From assembly GCA_019359035.1 (NCBI GenBank), contig JAHHIC010000042.1, positions 109,856 through 173,855 of the forward strand: a stretch of DNA of 64,000 bases. The letters run 5' to 3'. A program made the position numbers and the translations under genes. Position 1 is the stretch's first letter. Each line of letters opens with the position of its first letter. Positions 8,860 to 17,733 of the stretch are shown here, piece by piece. The notes under the pieces are model-generated. The model made no database searches, was not told the DNA's origin, and worked only from the letters and a program-made list of their open reading frames with translations. This DNA comes from Scytonematopsis contorta HA4267-MV1. Its GTDB lineage: Bacteria > Cyanobacteriota > Cyanobacteriia > Cyanobacteriales > Nostocaceae.

Positions 8860-9954
8860 ATGGATGCTTTTACACCAGAAATACTGAAAAATAATTTGCA
8901 TCAAGCTTTGGGAAGTCTAGGTGATTTTGATTCCTGTGCGTTACTTGATTATCCCGAACATTTAAATTTAGGTGACCATTTAATATGGCTTGGTAATATT
9001 TTCTATTTAACTGATGTTCTTAAAGCTAAGATTAAATATGCTGCAAGTAAAGAAGGTTTTTCTAAAGATGTTTTAGAAGAAAAGGCTGGTAATGCTCCTA
9101 TACTTTTGCATGGAGGAGGTAATTTGGGTGATATTTGGCCTGCTTATCAAAATTTTCGCGAACAAATTATTACAGAGTATCGAGACCGTCCAGTTGTTAT
9201 TCTTCCTCAATGTATTTATTTTCAAGATTTGAATAATTTAGAAAAAACAGCGAAAGTATTTAATTCGCATCCTAATTTGACAATATTTACTCGTGATAAT
9301 CGTAGTGATGATATTGCAAGAAAATATTTTGATAATTGCCGAGTTGTTAAAGCTCCGGATATGGCTTTGCAATTGAGAAATATGTCTGGTTTTAGTTCCG
9401 ATACTATTTCTAAATCTTCTATTCTTTTTCATTGTCGGAATGATAAAGAGTTAAATAAAGAATTTGCTAGTAATAAAATTGATATTCCTCACTTAGTTGT
9501 TGAGGATTGGCTTTCTTATAAGTGGGTTTTAGGAACTAATAAAAAATGGTTTAAACGTGGTATTGCTCAATTGTATAGAGAGGTTTGGCAACGCGGTTTT
9601 GCGACACCAGATGAATGGATGGCTCGACAAAAATGGCAGTATTTACATCCTGATGTACCAAAATTTCAGGAAATTTATCAACCTTTTTTACACCAGCGCT
9701 CTTGGAGTTTTATTTACAGTGCAATTCATCAATTCCAACAGCATCGTGTAATTATAACTAATCGTTTACATGGTCATATTTTATGCATTATTTTGGGTAT
9801 TCCTCATGTTTTCTTAGCGAATGGTTATTACAAGAATGAATCTTTTTATGAAACATGGACGCACCAAATCCCATTTTGTCGATTTATTCGGGATGCTGGT
9901 GAGGTTAAATTTGCTGTTGAAGAATTGTTGACATTGCACCAGACGCAGACCTAA
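8860..9954 (+). CDS. Polysaccharide pyruvyl transferase family protein
   Basis: A 364-residue member of the polysaccharide pyruvyl transferase family (CsaB/ExoV-like), which transfers pyruvate from phosphoenolpyruvate as a ketal onto sugars of exopolysaccharides or cell-wall glycans. Visible features are the N-terminal LGDHLIWLG, the glycine-rich LHGGGNLGDIWP, VVILPQCIYFQ and the C-terminal ITNRLHGHILCIILGIP with its conserved Arg-Leu-His. It follows the HpsE-like glycosyltransferase closely and points the same way, so it probably decorates the glycan made by that cluster. Substrate unknown; some family members may perform related transfers. Confidence 0.87.
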   Translation: MDAFTPEILKNNLHQALGSLGDFDSCALLDYPEHLNLGDHLIWLGNIFYLTDVLKAKIKYAASKEGFSKDVLEEKAGNAPILLHGGGNLGDIWPAYQNFREQIITEYRDRPVVILPQCIYFQDLNNLEKTAKVFNSHPNLTIFTRDNRSDDIARKYFDNCRVVKAPDMALQLRNMSGFSSDTISKSSILFHCRNDKELNKEFASNKIDIPHLVVEDWLSYKWVLGTNKKWFKRGIAQLYREVWQRGFATPDEWMARQKWQYLHPDVPKFQEIYQPFLHQRSWSFIYSAIHQFQQHRVIITNRLHGHILCIILGIPHVFLANGYYKNESFYETWTHQIPFCRFIRDAGEVKFAVEELLTLHQTQT

Positions 9955-9968
9955 CCCCTCTACCCCCT

Positions 9969-10159
9969 AGGGAGAATGGCACTAAGAAAAGCGGAACTAA
10001 ACCCCTTCACGCTTCGTGAGGGCTAAAAGCTGAAACCCGTTAAAAACGGGTTGTAATCTAAGCAAAATAGGGGTTATAGTCCGTTTTCAACGGACTTTAG
10101 CTTTCAGCCCTCACGAAGCGTGAAGGGGTATTTGTGAGTATTTCTTAGCGCCATTCCCT
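9969..10159. repeat. Nested ~190-bp inverted-repeat (MITE-like) element
   Basis: A layered palindrome between two cluster genes. The outer arms are imperfect (AGGGAGAATGGC.. at 9969 against ..GCCATTCCCT ending 10159). The next pair is a perfect 24-bp inverted repeat (10001-10024 / 10106-10129, with CACGCTTCGTGAG at its core). Inside sit two small hairpins, AACCCGTT/AACGGGTT (10034-10052) and AGTCCGTT/AACGGACT (10078-10096). There is no open reading frame. Relatives lie at 24802-24914, 14222-14273, 26688-26848 and 49157-49206. Confidence 0.85.
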
Positions 10160-10232
10160 CATAGTGAAGGGGGAAAATACAGCTGCTCCCTATTCCCCAC
10201 TCCCTATTTCCCTACTCCCCACTCCCCTCCCT

Positions 10233-12035
10233 ATGGCTAACTTTGTTATTCTTATCGAAGCAAATCCGGAATTGCGATCGCATTTTCTGAAAACTATTGA
10301 GCCATTGTTGTCTCCTACGGAAGGATTGACGGTCAATCGCTGTGAAAGTAAGGATTTTTGCGCGATTTGGGCTGCTTCTTCTAATGCTCCTGTTAATTAT
10401 GTTAGCGACAGCGAGGGTGCTGCGGTAGTTTGGGGAGAAGCTATTACTCATGAGGAAGCTTTGAGAATAAATGCATCGCAATTTAGAAATTACTGGAAAG
10501 AATCTAGTTACCAAAAGCTTCCTACTGCTGATGGGTTTTATGCAGCAGTGGTTTACCATCCTGATTTTGGGTTAAGGGTAACGGCTGATTTATTAGGATT
10601 ATTTCCAATTTACTACTACACATCACCCCAAGTTACCCTCGTCGCTTCTAGTCCAGAACTTTTTCGACACCATCCCCGCTTTCACACCTCATTCAATCCA
10701 GCAGGTTTGGTGGGAATATTACTCACCAATGGACTATTTAACGGACAAACATTATTGTCTAACGTGCAGCGTTTAAATGCGGGACATTTACTAGTTTGTC
10801 AACTGGGAACTAATCCACAAGAAGTTAAACAGTATCTACCATTTAACTCAGGAATATTGCCCGATTATACTCATCTAACTTTTAACGAGCAATTAGAAAT
10901 TCTAGAGGAATCATTAGATAAAACTTTAGCTCGTCACACGTATGGGGGTAAGCTCCATAGCTTGCTGCTTTCAGGTGGATTAGATTCGCGGATTTTAGCG
11001 GGATTTCTTCATCGGCAAAATGTTGACACAGTTGCTGTCACTTTAGGTACACGAAGTGATATAGAAATGGAATGCGCTGTGAGTGTTGCTCGTAGTTTGG
11101 GTTTCCCACATCACACCCCAACAATTCCCTTTGAAGAATATTCCCAGTACGCAAATACTTTGGTGAAATGGGAACACCTCGCAAATGGAGCCAATTTAAT
11201 AATGGGTTGGGGTACTCACACTCACCTCAGTTCTTTAGCTCCTAGAGTAATAACTGGTTATCTACTTGATTCAACATTTGGTGCAAAATCTGCTTATTTC
11301 CATAATCCACAAGCTTTATCGTTTGATAAATGTTTTAATATCCGCAATCAGTGGGGTTTTACACCGAAACTTTTAGAAAAACTGTTGCGAAAGGAAATAT
11401 TTGGTGACCTTGTACAAGACACTTTAGCAGAAATTAAAAAGGTTTACGAAAGTTATTCTGATATTGAATTTCAACGAGCTTGGAATTTTGAATTATATCA
11501 TCGACAAAGATTTCACACAGGTTCTTCTAGTTGGAGATTATCGTTTGGAGCATGGCCAGTTTTACCTGTTCTCGACAGTCAACTACTGCAAACTGCCGCA
11601 GCTTTGCCAATAGAAACAATCAGCCAACGCAAAGCTCAAATAGAGTTAGTCCGGTCAAAATTTCCCCACCTTGCTCGACTACCTTTAGACCGCAATTCTT
11701 TTAATACTGAGCCGTTGCAACCTAGTAGCACTCGTAAATTATTATCTTCTGTATTTCGTTTACAACGCAAATGGAGAAAATTACAAAATAAATTAGGTTG
11801 GGAACGACGCTACTATTACCGAGTTTTTGACATTAATAATCCTGGATGGTATTCCGTACGTCAGCAAGCAGAACCATATAGAGAGCAAGTAAATCACCTT
11901 TTTAATTCAGAAATTTTCAATCAAATATTACCACCTGCGAATGTTCCAATCAAATTAGATGCGGATGGAATTATATCATCTTCCCGCATCAAAAACTTAA
12001 TGGGCTTATTACTTTGGTCAAAGGATAATTTATAA
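10233..12035 (+). CDS. Asparagine synthetase-like amide synthetase lacking the N-terminal Cys
   Basis: A 600-residue AsnB-type protein. The C-terminal half has the PP-loop SLLLSGGLDSRILAG of adenylating amidotransferases. The N-terminal half keeps the class II glutaminase fold pattern (AVVWGEAI.., DGFYAAVVYHP, GLFPIYYY), but the protein starts MANFVIL, not Met-Cys, so the glutaminase nucleophile is absent. It may use free ammonia or another amine, or form an amide as beta-lactam synthetase does. The ATG chosen follows a pyrimidine-rich repeat; 23 further in-frame codons upstream are repeat sequence. The stop overlaps the next ATG (TAATG), so it is translationally coupled to the QueC-like gene. 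Probable role: aminating or amidating a glycan or small molecule. Confidence 0.85.
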   Translation: MANFVILIEANPELRSHFLKTIEPLLSPTEGLTVNRCESKDFCAIWAASSNAPVNYVSDSEGAAVVWGEAITHEEALRINASQFRNYWKESSYQKLPTADGFYAAVVYHPDFGLRVTADLLGLFPIYYYTSPQVTLVASSPELFRHHPRFHTSFNPAGLVGILLTNGLFNGQTLLSNVQRLNAGHLLVCQLGTNPQEVKQYLPFNSGILPDYTHLTFNEQLEILEESLDKTLARHTYGGKLHSLLLSGGLDSRILAGFLHRQNVDTVAVTLGTRSDIEMECAVSVARSLGFPHHTPTIPFEEYSQYANTLVKWEHLANGANLIMGWGTHTHLSSLAPRVITGYLLDSTFGAKSAYFHNPQALSFDKCFNIRNQWGFTPKLLEKLLRKEIFGDLVQDTLAEIKKVYESYSDIEFQRAWNFELYHRQRFHTGSSSWRLSFGAWPVLPVLDSQLLQTAAALPIETISQRKAQIELVRSKFPHLARLPLDRNSFNTEPLQPSSTRKLLSSVFRLQRKWRKLQNKLGWERRYYYRVFDINNPGWYSVRQQAEPYREQVNHLFNSEIFNQILPPANVPIKLDADGIISSSRIKNLMGLLLWSKDNL

Positions 12036-13246
12036 TGTCTTTAACTAATATTACTCATATTTGGCAAGAAGAAATAATTGAATCATCAGAATCAATTACG
12101 GTCAGTAGCATAATTGAAAGTTCCGATAAAAAACAAACTCGTCTCTGGTATCGCTTACCAGCAAAACACAGAGATATTATTACTAATAATTGTGACCCAT
12201 TTGTAATTGCCAATATATTAATGGCAATGAGTCAGTTAACAAATATAGTTGTTCACGGTACAGTTTCACCATCTTTATTACAAAATTTAGCAGAATTTCA
12301 AGCAGCATGGTCATCTTGGAGACCAAATCAATATAAATTGATTGAAATTACAGCGGATATAGAACAAGAAGAATCTGTTAATAAAAATAATTACAATAAT
12401 CAAAATATAGATAAAGCAATCACTACTTTTTCTGGTGGTGTAGATAGTAGCTTTACGATGTATCGTCATTCCCAAAAAAATTGTGGAAGACAACAAGAAA
12501 ATATAAAGGCAGGTTTAATGGTTCATGGTTTTGATATTCCCTTAGCAGAAGAAGAAGCGTTTAATAATGCAGCTAAGAAGTCCGAGATAATGTTATCAAG
12601 TCTGGGAATAGAATTAATTACGATGGTAACTAATTTTCGCCAAGTAATTCCCATAAATTGGGAAGACACCTTTGCTACAGCACTAGCATCTTGCATGATA
12701 TTGTTGCAGCGAGGATATACAAAAGGTTTAATTCCCAGTTCTTTGCCATATAATGCACTTGCATTTCCCTATGGTTCCAACCCTATCACCGATGTATTAT
12801 TATCTAGTAAAACTTTTCAAATAATTCATGACGGAGCAGCATTTACCCGTCTGGAAAAAATTAAAGCAATAAGCAGTTGGAAAGAAGCATCGCAAAATCT
12901 ACGGATTTGTTGGGAAGGAAAACAAAAAGACCGCAATTGTTGTCGTTGTGAAAAATGTGTTCGTAATATTCTTAACTATCGGATTTTAGGAATAGACTTA
13001 CCTGAATGTTTTGAACAAGATATTTCAGATAATCAAATTTTGCATACCAAAGTCAAAGGAGCACAACTGGATGCTCTTGAACGTACACTCAAAGCTGCAA
13101 AAACGGCTGGAATATCTGCAAGTTGGGTAACAGCACTAGAAAAAACTTTAAGAAGAAATCGTCTAAGAAATTCAGTAATAAATAGTCTACCTGTTTCTAT
13201 AAAGCAACAACTACGACAAATGAAAAAGAGAGCTTACCAGTCTTAA
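12035..13246 (+). CDS. QueC-like PP-loop ATPase with Cys-rich metal site
   Basis: A 403-residue N-type ATP pyrophosphatase. The PP-loop TFSGGVDSSFTMY lies near residue 130. Near the C-terminus four cysteines are arranged C-x9-C-x2-C-x2-C (ICWEG...NCCRCEKCVRN), close to the zinc site of QueC (7-cyano-7-deazaguanine synthase, C-x8-C-x2-C-x2-C). The protein is much longer than QueC (about 225-240 residues), with an extra N-terminal domain of about 120 residues, and no queuosine genes are nearby, so it is probably not QueC itself. It should activate a carboxylate or similar group with ATP. It is coupled by a TAATG overlap to the AsnB-like gene, so the two ATP-dependent enzymes probably act on the same substrate. 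Confidence 0.8.
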   Translation: MSLTNITHIWQEEIIESSESITVSSIIESSDKKQTRLWYRLPAKHRDIITNNCDPFVIANILMAMSQLTNIVVHGTVSPSLLQNLAEFQAAWSSWRPNQYKLIEITADIEQEESVNKNNYNNQNIDKAITTFSGGVDSSFTMYRHSQKNCGRQQENIKAGLMVHGFDIPLAEEEAFNNAAKKSEIMLSSLGIELITMVTNFRQVIPINWEDTFATALASCMILLQRGYTKGLIPSSLPYNALAFPYGSNPITDVLLSSKTFQIIHDGAAFTRLEKIKAISSWKEASQNLRICWEGKQKDRNCCRCEKCVRNILNYRILGIDLPECFEQDISDNQILHTKVKGAQLDALERTLKAAKTAGISASWVTALEKTLRRNRLRNSVINSLPVSIKQQLRQMKKRAYQS

Positions 13247-13319
13247 TCTCTTTCCTGTATTCTTCTTTCTTGGCTTTCTTGGCTCCTTGACGGTTCGTTC
13301 AATTTTAATAATAAAAACA

Positions 13320-14120
13320 ATGTTTAAAACTTACAAAGATATATTTAACCAACGCGGACTATACTATCACCAAGCAATGGTACATTATCCATATGCAAGA
13401 GAGGAAGAATTTTATCATACAATTAATTTGGCTGAAATCAATGAAGGAGATATAGTTTGTGATGCTCCTTCTGGTGGAGGTTATTTAAATAATTTTCTTA
13501 AAGACGAAGCTAAGGTTATTTCTGTAGAGACATCTGCTGAGTTTCTTAAACATTGCAAAAATAAAAATGTAGGTGAAACAATTATTTGTAATAGTTTAAG
13601 CGAAATTCCTTTGGAAGCGGAAAGTGTTGATAGAGTAATTAGTTTGGCTGCATTACATCATGAGAGTAATAAAAAAGATTTTTATCAAGAATCTTTACGT
13701 TTATTAAAAAATGATGGCTTAGTTTGCATCGCTGATGTTATGGAAGGAACTGGAGTATCTAAGTTTTTGAATGTTTTTGTTAACGAATATAATTCAATGG
13801 GACATAAGGGAGAATTTTTTAACGAAGATACTAAGAAGGATTTAGAGTCTACAGGATTTGATATTTCTTATGCTTCATCGGTCAGCTTTGATTGGAAGTT
13901 TGATTCTCTAAAAGATATGGTCAATTTTTGTAAGCTGCTGTTTTATATTGACCTTGCTGATGATATGCAAATTCTGAATGGAATAGAAAAATATCTAGAA
14001 TATGAAAGAATTGGTAATAGATATTATCTAAATTGGGAACTGTATTTTTTGACTGGTAGGAAATGCCACAAAAGCCATGAAAGCCATGAAAGAGCTACAA
14101 AAGCCATGAAAGAGCCATGA
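13320..14120 (+). CDS. SAM-dependent methyltransferase (class I)
   Basis: A 266-residue class I methyltransferase. The SAM-binding motif I is DIVCDAPSGGGYLNNFL, followed by an acidic motif II in VISVETSAEF, then DRVISLAALHHES and a post-motif region SLRLLKNDGLVCIADV typical of Methyltransf_11 proteins. The start used is the ATG giving MFKTYKDIF; an upstream in-frame codon lies in repeat sequence. The last 15 or so residues (KCHKSHESHERATKAMKEP) come from a tandem repeat that runs on past the stop, so the natural end was probably shorter. As last gene of the cluster it probably methylates the glycan or metabolite made upstream. Confidence 0.85.
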   Translation: MFKTYKDIFNQRGLYYHQAMVHYPYAREEEFYHTINLAEINEGDIVCDAPSGGGYLNNFLKDEAKVISVETSAEFLKHCKNKNVGETIICNSLSEIPLEAESVDRVISLAALHHESNKKDFYQESLRLLKNDGLVCIADVMEGTGVSKFLNVFVNEYNSMGHKGEFFNEDTKKDLESTGFDISYASSVSFDWKFDSLKDMVNFCKLLFYIDLADDMQILNGIEKYLEYERIGNRYYLNWELYFLTGRKCHKSHESHERATKAMKEP

Positions 14121-14222
14121 AAGAGCTACAAAAGCCATGAAAGCCATGAAAGAGCCATGAAAGAGCCACAAAAGCCATGAAAGAGCCACAAAAGCCACAA
14201 AAGCCACGAAAGCCATAAAAGC
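14064..14222. repeat. Tandem repeat of AAAGCCATGAAAG-type units
   Basis: About 160 bases of imperfect 9- to 15-base units (AAAGCCATGAAAG, AGCTACAAAAGCCATG, AGCCACAAAAGCCA). It starts inside the methyltransferase 3' end and continues past its stop. The opposite strand gives a repetitive hydrophobic frame that is not a real gene. Confidence 0.9.
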
Positions 14223-14273
14223 CAGGGAATAAATTCCCTGTCTGAAAGCTAAAGTCCTCTAAAGAGGACTAAA
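14222..14273. repeat. Double-hairpin repeat (CCAGGGAATAAATTCCCTG + AGTCCTCTTTAGAGGACT family)
   Basis: Two adjacent hairpins, AGGGAAT/ATTCCCT and AGTCCTCT/AGAGGACT, joined by CTGAAAGCTAA. The same two-hairpin unit is present as an inverted pair at 26688-26848, singly at 49157-49206, and degraded near 20410-20470. Confidence 0.85.
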
Positions 14274-14393
14274 ATATGTTTTTTTATAAATGTTTTTGTT
14301 TTGTCTTTGATGAGTTTTATTGAGTTTTATATATTGCTAGTTGGATGGTATATAATAATACTATATACAAATCGATTTAATTAAATCTCAATT

Positions 14394-14618
14394 ATGTTTA
14401 ATAAAGGCAATTTTACACTGTTGCTTATTGTGTTCTTGGTGTTTGTCGGCTTTGGTGATAGTTTTTTACCTAAGCCTTTAAGTACAGCTAGCTATAATAC
14501 TCGTACGACGATTAATAATTTTGCTATTGGGTTGTTTCCTACTTGGAAGCCAAAAGTGAATCCTGATGAAAGAACGGAAAAAGCAATAGAAGATACGGAG
14601 AGAGGTGGACGGAAGTAA
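14394..14618 (+). CDS. Small membrane-anchored protein, unknown function
   Basis: A 74-residue protein with one hydrophobic segment (residues about 8-22, LLLIVFLVFVGFG) followed by a polar, charged tail (DERTEKAIEDTERGG). The pattern FGDSFLPKPL..S.NTRT.INNF resembles small conserved proteins I have seen in filamentous cyanobacteria, but no function is known to me. Its coding-like composition and the lack of overlap with other genes support it as real. It probably sits in a membrane with the C-terminus exposed. Confidence 0.6.
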   Translation: MFNKGNFTLLLIVFLVFVGFGDSFLPKPLSTASYNTRTTINNFAIGLFPTWKPKVNPDERTEKAIEDTERGGRK

Positions 14619-14751
14619 AAGTTAATTACTTGTAAGCATCCCAACCTTTTCATCTATGGCTTGCTTTTCTTTGCAAGTCCTTTAATCCATTGCCATCTAG
14701 CAGTAATAAATACAGGAATCCCAGCAAATATTGCTGTTAATTATATTTATT

Positions 14752-15195
14752 TTATAAAATTGTTAAATAAGTCTCTGTTGGACTTATGGGTAAAACTTTC
14801 AGTTTTTGGTTTTTTAGGTCTAATTCTAAACCCAATAATTCCAAGGGTATAACGCCTAAAAGTGGGTTATGTCCTCCCGGTAGTTCCAAGCATTCAAAAG
14901 TTCCTTCTCTACCACAAATAGATATTTTGGCGTCTTGAAAAATCCGTGCTTTTCCAATACCTGTTGCAGTCGCAACATCAACTTCTTTCAAGATTTTTAA
15001 GCCTAATTTAGCGATGGTATCTGCAGGTAAACATAAAGTAGTCGCACCATTATCTACTAGCACATCTTCTAATGTTACAGAGCGTACGTTATCGTCAGGT
15101 ATATACCCAGCTTCTGCAAAAAGTTGGTCTGCACGATTAATGACTGTCACATTTGTTAATACTTTGCCCATGTGATTGTCATTTTTAGTTGTCAT
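14752..15195 (-). CDS. Retropepsin-like aspartic protease domain protein
   Basis: A 147-residue single-domain protein resembling retroviral-type aspartic proteases (clan AA). The candidate catalytic motif is LVDNGATTLCLP (residues about 47-58), where the usual Asp-Thr/Ser-Gly is Asp-Asn-Gly. The second conserved part is LLGVIPLELLGLELD, matching the ILG-type flap and helix region. A single such domain would need to dimerise. The ATG is set by AGGAGG four bases upstream (15200-15205). Whether the Asn substitution preserves activity is unknown; a substrate-binding, non-catalytic role is possible. Confidence 0.72.
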   Translation of the reverse strand: MTTKNDNHMGKVLTNVTVINRADQLFAEAGYIPDDNVRSVTLEDVLVDNGATTLCLPADTIAKLGLKILKEVDVATATGIGKARIFQDAKISICGREGTFECLELPGGHNPLLGVIPLELLGLELDLKNQKLKVLPISPTETYLTIL

Positions 15196-15397
15196 ATTGC
15201 CTCCTAATTACCATTTTTAATGGGAACTTTCAGCCGCTATTTAACTTATAATAGTACATAATCACCATTTAACAGATGTTGTGACCTAAAATGTGACACT
15301 TTTAAATGTGGAACATTAGTTTCATTAAAAAGTGAAAAAACTTGTTTGAATAACTTAAGTTTGAATTTTTCCTTTAGTTCCAGACATAAACTGCATT

Positions 15398-15450
15398 AAA
15401 AAAAAATTACATCTCTTGTGGGGTGGGCATCCTTGCCCGCCCTGAGATGT
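15398..15450 (-). terminator. Terminator downstream of ilvC
   Basis: Read leftward, a two-tier hairpin (ACATCTC/GAGATGT outside, GGGCGGGC/GCCCACCC inside) is followed within two bases by nine T residues. It lies about 100 bases past the ilvC stop. The GC-rich inner part belongs to a common cyanobacterial repeat, reused here as a terminator. Confidence 0.75.
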
Positions 15451-15544
15451 AATTTACCTGATACCTGAGATGTAATTTACCTGATACGCTATTTATCTGG
15501 TGTGCAATTTACCAGATGTGCAATTTACCAGATATGCAATTTAA
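15451..15544. repeat. Tandem repeats AATTTACC(T/A)GAT type
   Basis: Two copies of CTGAGATGTAATTTACCTGATAC-like units followed by three of TGTGCAATTTACCAGAT. They fill the space between the ilvC terminator and its stop codon. The gap between the retropepsin gene and ilvC (15196-15552) otherwise holds only AT-rich sequence. Confidence 0.8.
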
Positions 15545-15552
15545 ATGTGAGC

Positions 15553-16545
15553 CTATTTCTTCATCCAGCTAAACATTGCGCGTAAATCTTTACCAACTTC
15601 TTCAATAGAATGTTCAGCTTCTTGACGACGCATAGAAGTAAACCCTGGTTTTCCAGATTGGTTTTCCAAGACAAACTCTCTAGCAAATTGTCCAGATTGG
15701 ATTTCGCTGAGAATTTTCTTCATTTCCGCCTTAGTTTCCGAATTCACAATCCTTGGACCGCGAGTATAATCGCCATATTCAGCGGTATTAGAAATACTAT
15801 CACGCATGGTAGCTAAACCACCTTCCACAATTAAATCTACAATCAATTTAACTTCGTGGAGGCATTCAAAATAAGCCAACTCTGGTTGATAACCCGCTTC
15901 TACCAATGTTTCAAAACCAGCTTTAATTAGGGCACTCAAACCACCACAAAGTACAGCTTGTTCACCAAACAAATCGGTTTCGGTTTCTTCACGGAAAGTA
16001 GTTTCCAAAACTCCAGCACGGGTTCCACCGATACCTCTAGCATATGCCATTGCTTTATCCCGTGCTTGTCCAGAAGCATTTTGATATACCGCAAACAAAG
16101 CAGGTACACCTTGTCCTTGTTCATAAGTCCGACGTACCAAATGTCCGGGGCCTTTGGGAGCTACCATGACCACATCAACATTCGCGGGTGGTACAACTTG
16201 TCCAAAGTGAATATTAAAGCCGTGAGCAAAAGCTAAAACATCACCATCCTTCAAGTTAGGTTCTATTTCATTTTTGTAAACTGATTTTTGTACTTCGTCA
16301 GGTAGCAAAATCATGATGAAGTCAGCCGCAGCAGACGCATCAGCGACACTTTTCACAGTTAAACCAGCAGCCTCGGCTTTGGAAGCTGACTTACTGCCCG
16401 GATATAATCCGACAATTACATTTATGCCACTATCTTTCAAATTTAGGGCGTGAGCATGACCTTGAGAGCCATAGCCGATAATGGCTACAGTTTTTCCAGC
16501 TAAAAGGTCTAAATTCGCGTCCGTGTCGTAATACATCCGAGCCAT
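15553..16545 (-). CDS. ilvC: Ketol-acid reductoisomerase, class I
   Basis: Catalyses the NADPH- and Mg-dependent isomeroreduction of acetolactate in valine, leucine and isoleucine synthesis. At 330 residues it has the class I (short) length. The Rossmann motif [17 protein letters not shown] is at residues 24-40, and the metal-binding acidic residues of the knotted C-terminal domain lie in [12 protein letters not shown] and [19 protein letters not shown] terminator follows about 100 bases downstream. The next gene upstream on the same strand (aldo/keto reductase) is 55 bases away, so co-transcription is possible. Confidence 0.97.
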   Translation of the reverse strand: MARMYYDTDANLDLLAGKTVAIIGYGSQGHAHALNLKDSGINVIVGLYPGSKSASKAEAAGLTVKSVADASAAADFIMILLPDEVQKSVYKNEIEPNLKDGDVLAFAHGFNIHFGQVVPPANVDVVMVAPKGPGHLVRRTYEQGQGVPALFAVYQNASGQARDKAMAYARGIGGTRAGVLETTFREETETDLFGEQAVLCGGLSALIKAGFETLVEAGYQPELAYFECLHEVKLIVDLIVEGGLATMRDSISNTAEYGDYTRGPRIVNSETKAEMKKILSEIQSGQFAREFVLENQSGKPGFTSMRRQEAEHSIEEVGKDLRAMFSWMKK

Positions 16546-16600
16546 ATAAAGGTACTCCAGTCAGCATCCTGTTTCGTTGCAGATTCGTTATTGTACCGGA

Positions 16601-17473
16601 TTATGATGCCGTTTCTCTATCTATTCTTTGCACTTCTTCATGAGATAATTTCATGTTTACAGCCTTTGCGGAGTCCTCAATGCTAGAAATTTTACTTGCT
16701 CCAGGAATCGGTAAAACACAGGATGATTTTGCACGCAACCAAGCTAATACAATGGCATACACCGAAACATTTTTTCCCTTAGCAAGCTTAGCGATTACGG
16801 GTATATCTTGTAAACCTTGGTGACGACGACTACCACCAAAAGGACTCCAAGGTAGAAATGTTAAGTTTTGGATTTCGCAATACTCTAACACCCCATCGAA
16901 TTCTGCTTTGCGATACCAGGGATTATATTGATTTTGCACCGACACAATATCAACCACATCCTGGGCCTGCTTGATTTGGTCTACAGAAAAATTAGAAACC
17001 CCGATAAAACGAATCATTCCCGCTTCTTGTGCTTCTTTTGCTGCTGTCAGGGATTCTTTAATAGTGTAATCAGGGTCAGGAGCATGATATTGCCACAGGT
17101 CTATAGGCTTTTTCCCACCCAAAGCTTCAAAACTAACCCGAATCGTTTCCTGTAGATGTTGAGGGTTGCCGTTGCTAGTCCAAGCTTGATTTGGTCGCAT
17201 TAAACCACCTTTGGTTGCCACAAATATATTATTGGTGTCACCTTGGTAACTTTGTAAAGCTTGGTTAATTAGTCTTTCGTTATGGTGTTTGTCGTATTCA
17301 TCTTTACAATATGAGTCAGCAGTATCAATGAACTTAATTCCTAAATCCAAAGCGCGGTGAATGACTTTAACAGAGTCAGACTCTGGGGGACGTTCGTAAA
17401 TTGACATCGGCATCGCACCTAAACCGATAGCGCTTACCTTGATACCCGTTTTGCCTAGCTGTACAGTTTCCAT
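16601..17473 (-). CDS. Aldo/keto reductase
   Basis: A 290-residue NADPH-dependent aldo/keto reductase with a TIM-barrel fold. The catalytic tetrad is visible: Asp and Tyr in FIDTADSYCKDEYD, Lys in FVATKGG and His in DLWQYHAPDP. The cofactor-binding end carries IPGASKISSIEDSAKA. Its substrate, an aldehyde or ketone, cannot be deduced. The start is ATG with METVQLGKTGIKVSAIGLG, the standard N-terminus of this family. It lies 55 bases before ilvC on the same strand, but no functional link is known. Confidence 0.93.
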   Translation of the reverse strand: METVQLGKTGIKVSAIGLGAMPMSIYERPPESDSVKVIHRALDLGIKFIDTADSYCKDEYDKHHNERLINQALQSYQGDTNNIFVATKGGLMRPNQAWTSNGNPQHLQETIRVSFEALGGKKPIDLWQYHAPDPDYTIKESLTAAKEAQEAGMIRFIGVSNFSVDQIKQAQDVVDIVSVQNQYNPWYRKAEFDGVLEYCEIQNLTFLPWSPFGGSRRHQGLQDIPVIAKLAKGKNVSVYAIVLAWLRAKSSCVLPIPGASKISSIEDSAKAVNMKLSHEEVQRIDRETAS

Positions 17474-17558
17474 GTTTTTTGCTTTTTGTTTTACGCCATT
17501 TTTTATTTTGCCGCTAAAGATTACAAATTAAATCTTACGCAGGTTGGTTTGTTTCCTC

Positions 17559-17622
17559 GTAGAGACGCGATTAATCGCGTCTTTACATACCCGTTTGTTT
17601 ATTCGTAGAGACGCGATTAATT
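17559..17622. repeat. GTAGAGACGCGATTAA palindrome plus half copy
   Basis: A near-perfect 28-bp palindrome (17559-17586; one mismatch in the last arm) followed 18 bases later by a left half only, which runs into T6. It belongs to the family described at 4847. It sits between the divergent aldo/keto reductase and DUF4349 genes. Confidence 0.85.
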
Positions 17623-17733
17623 TTTTCTCTACTGTTTGTCATACTGTTGTTTCATTATCTGTAACCAAGCGACCCCAACCAAATTTCCCCATCATACTAA
17701 AAAAACAAGTTTATATATTAAAGTGTGGGGTTT

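Noticed and set aside
14028..14216. Leftward frame rich in Ala, Phe and Met repeats
   Set aside because: Antisense translation of the AAAGCCATGAAAG tandem repeat.
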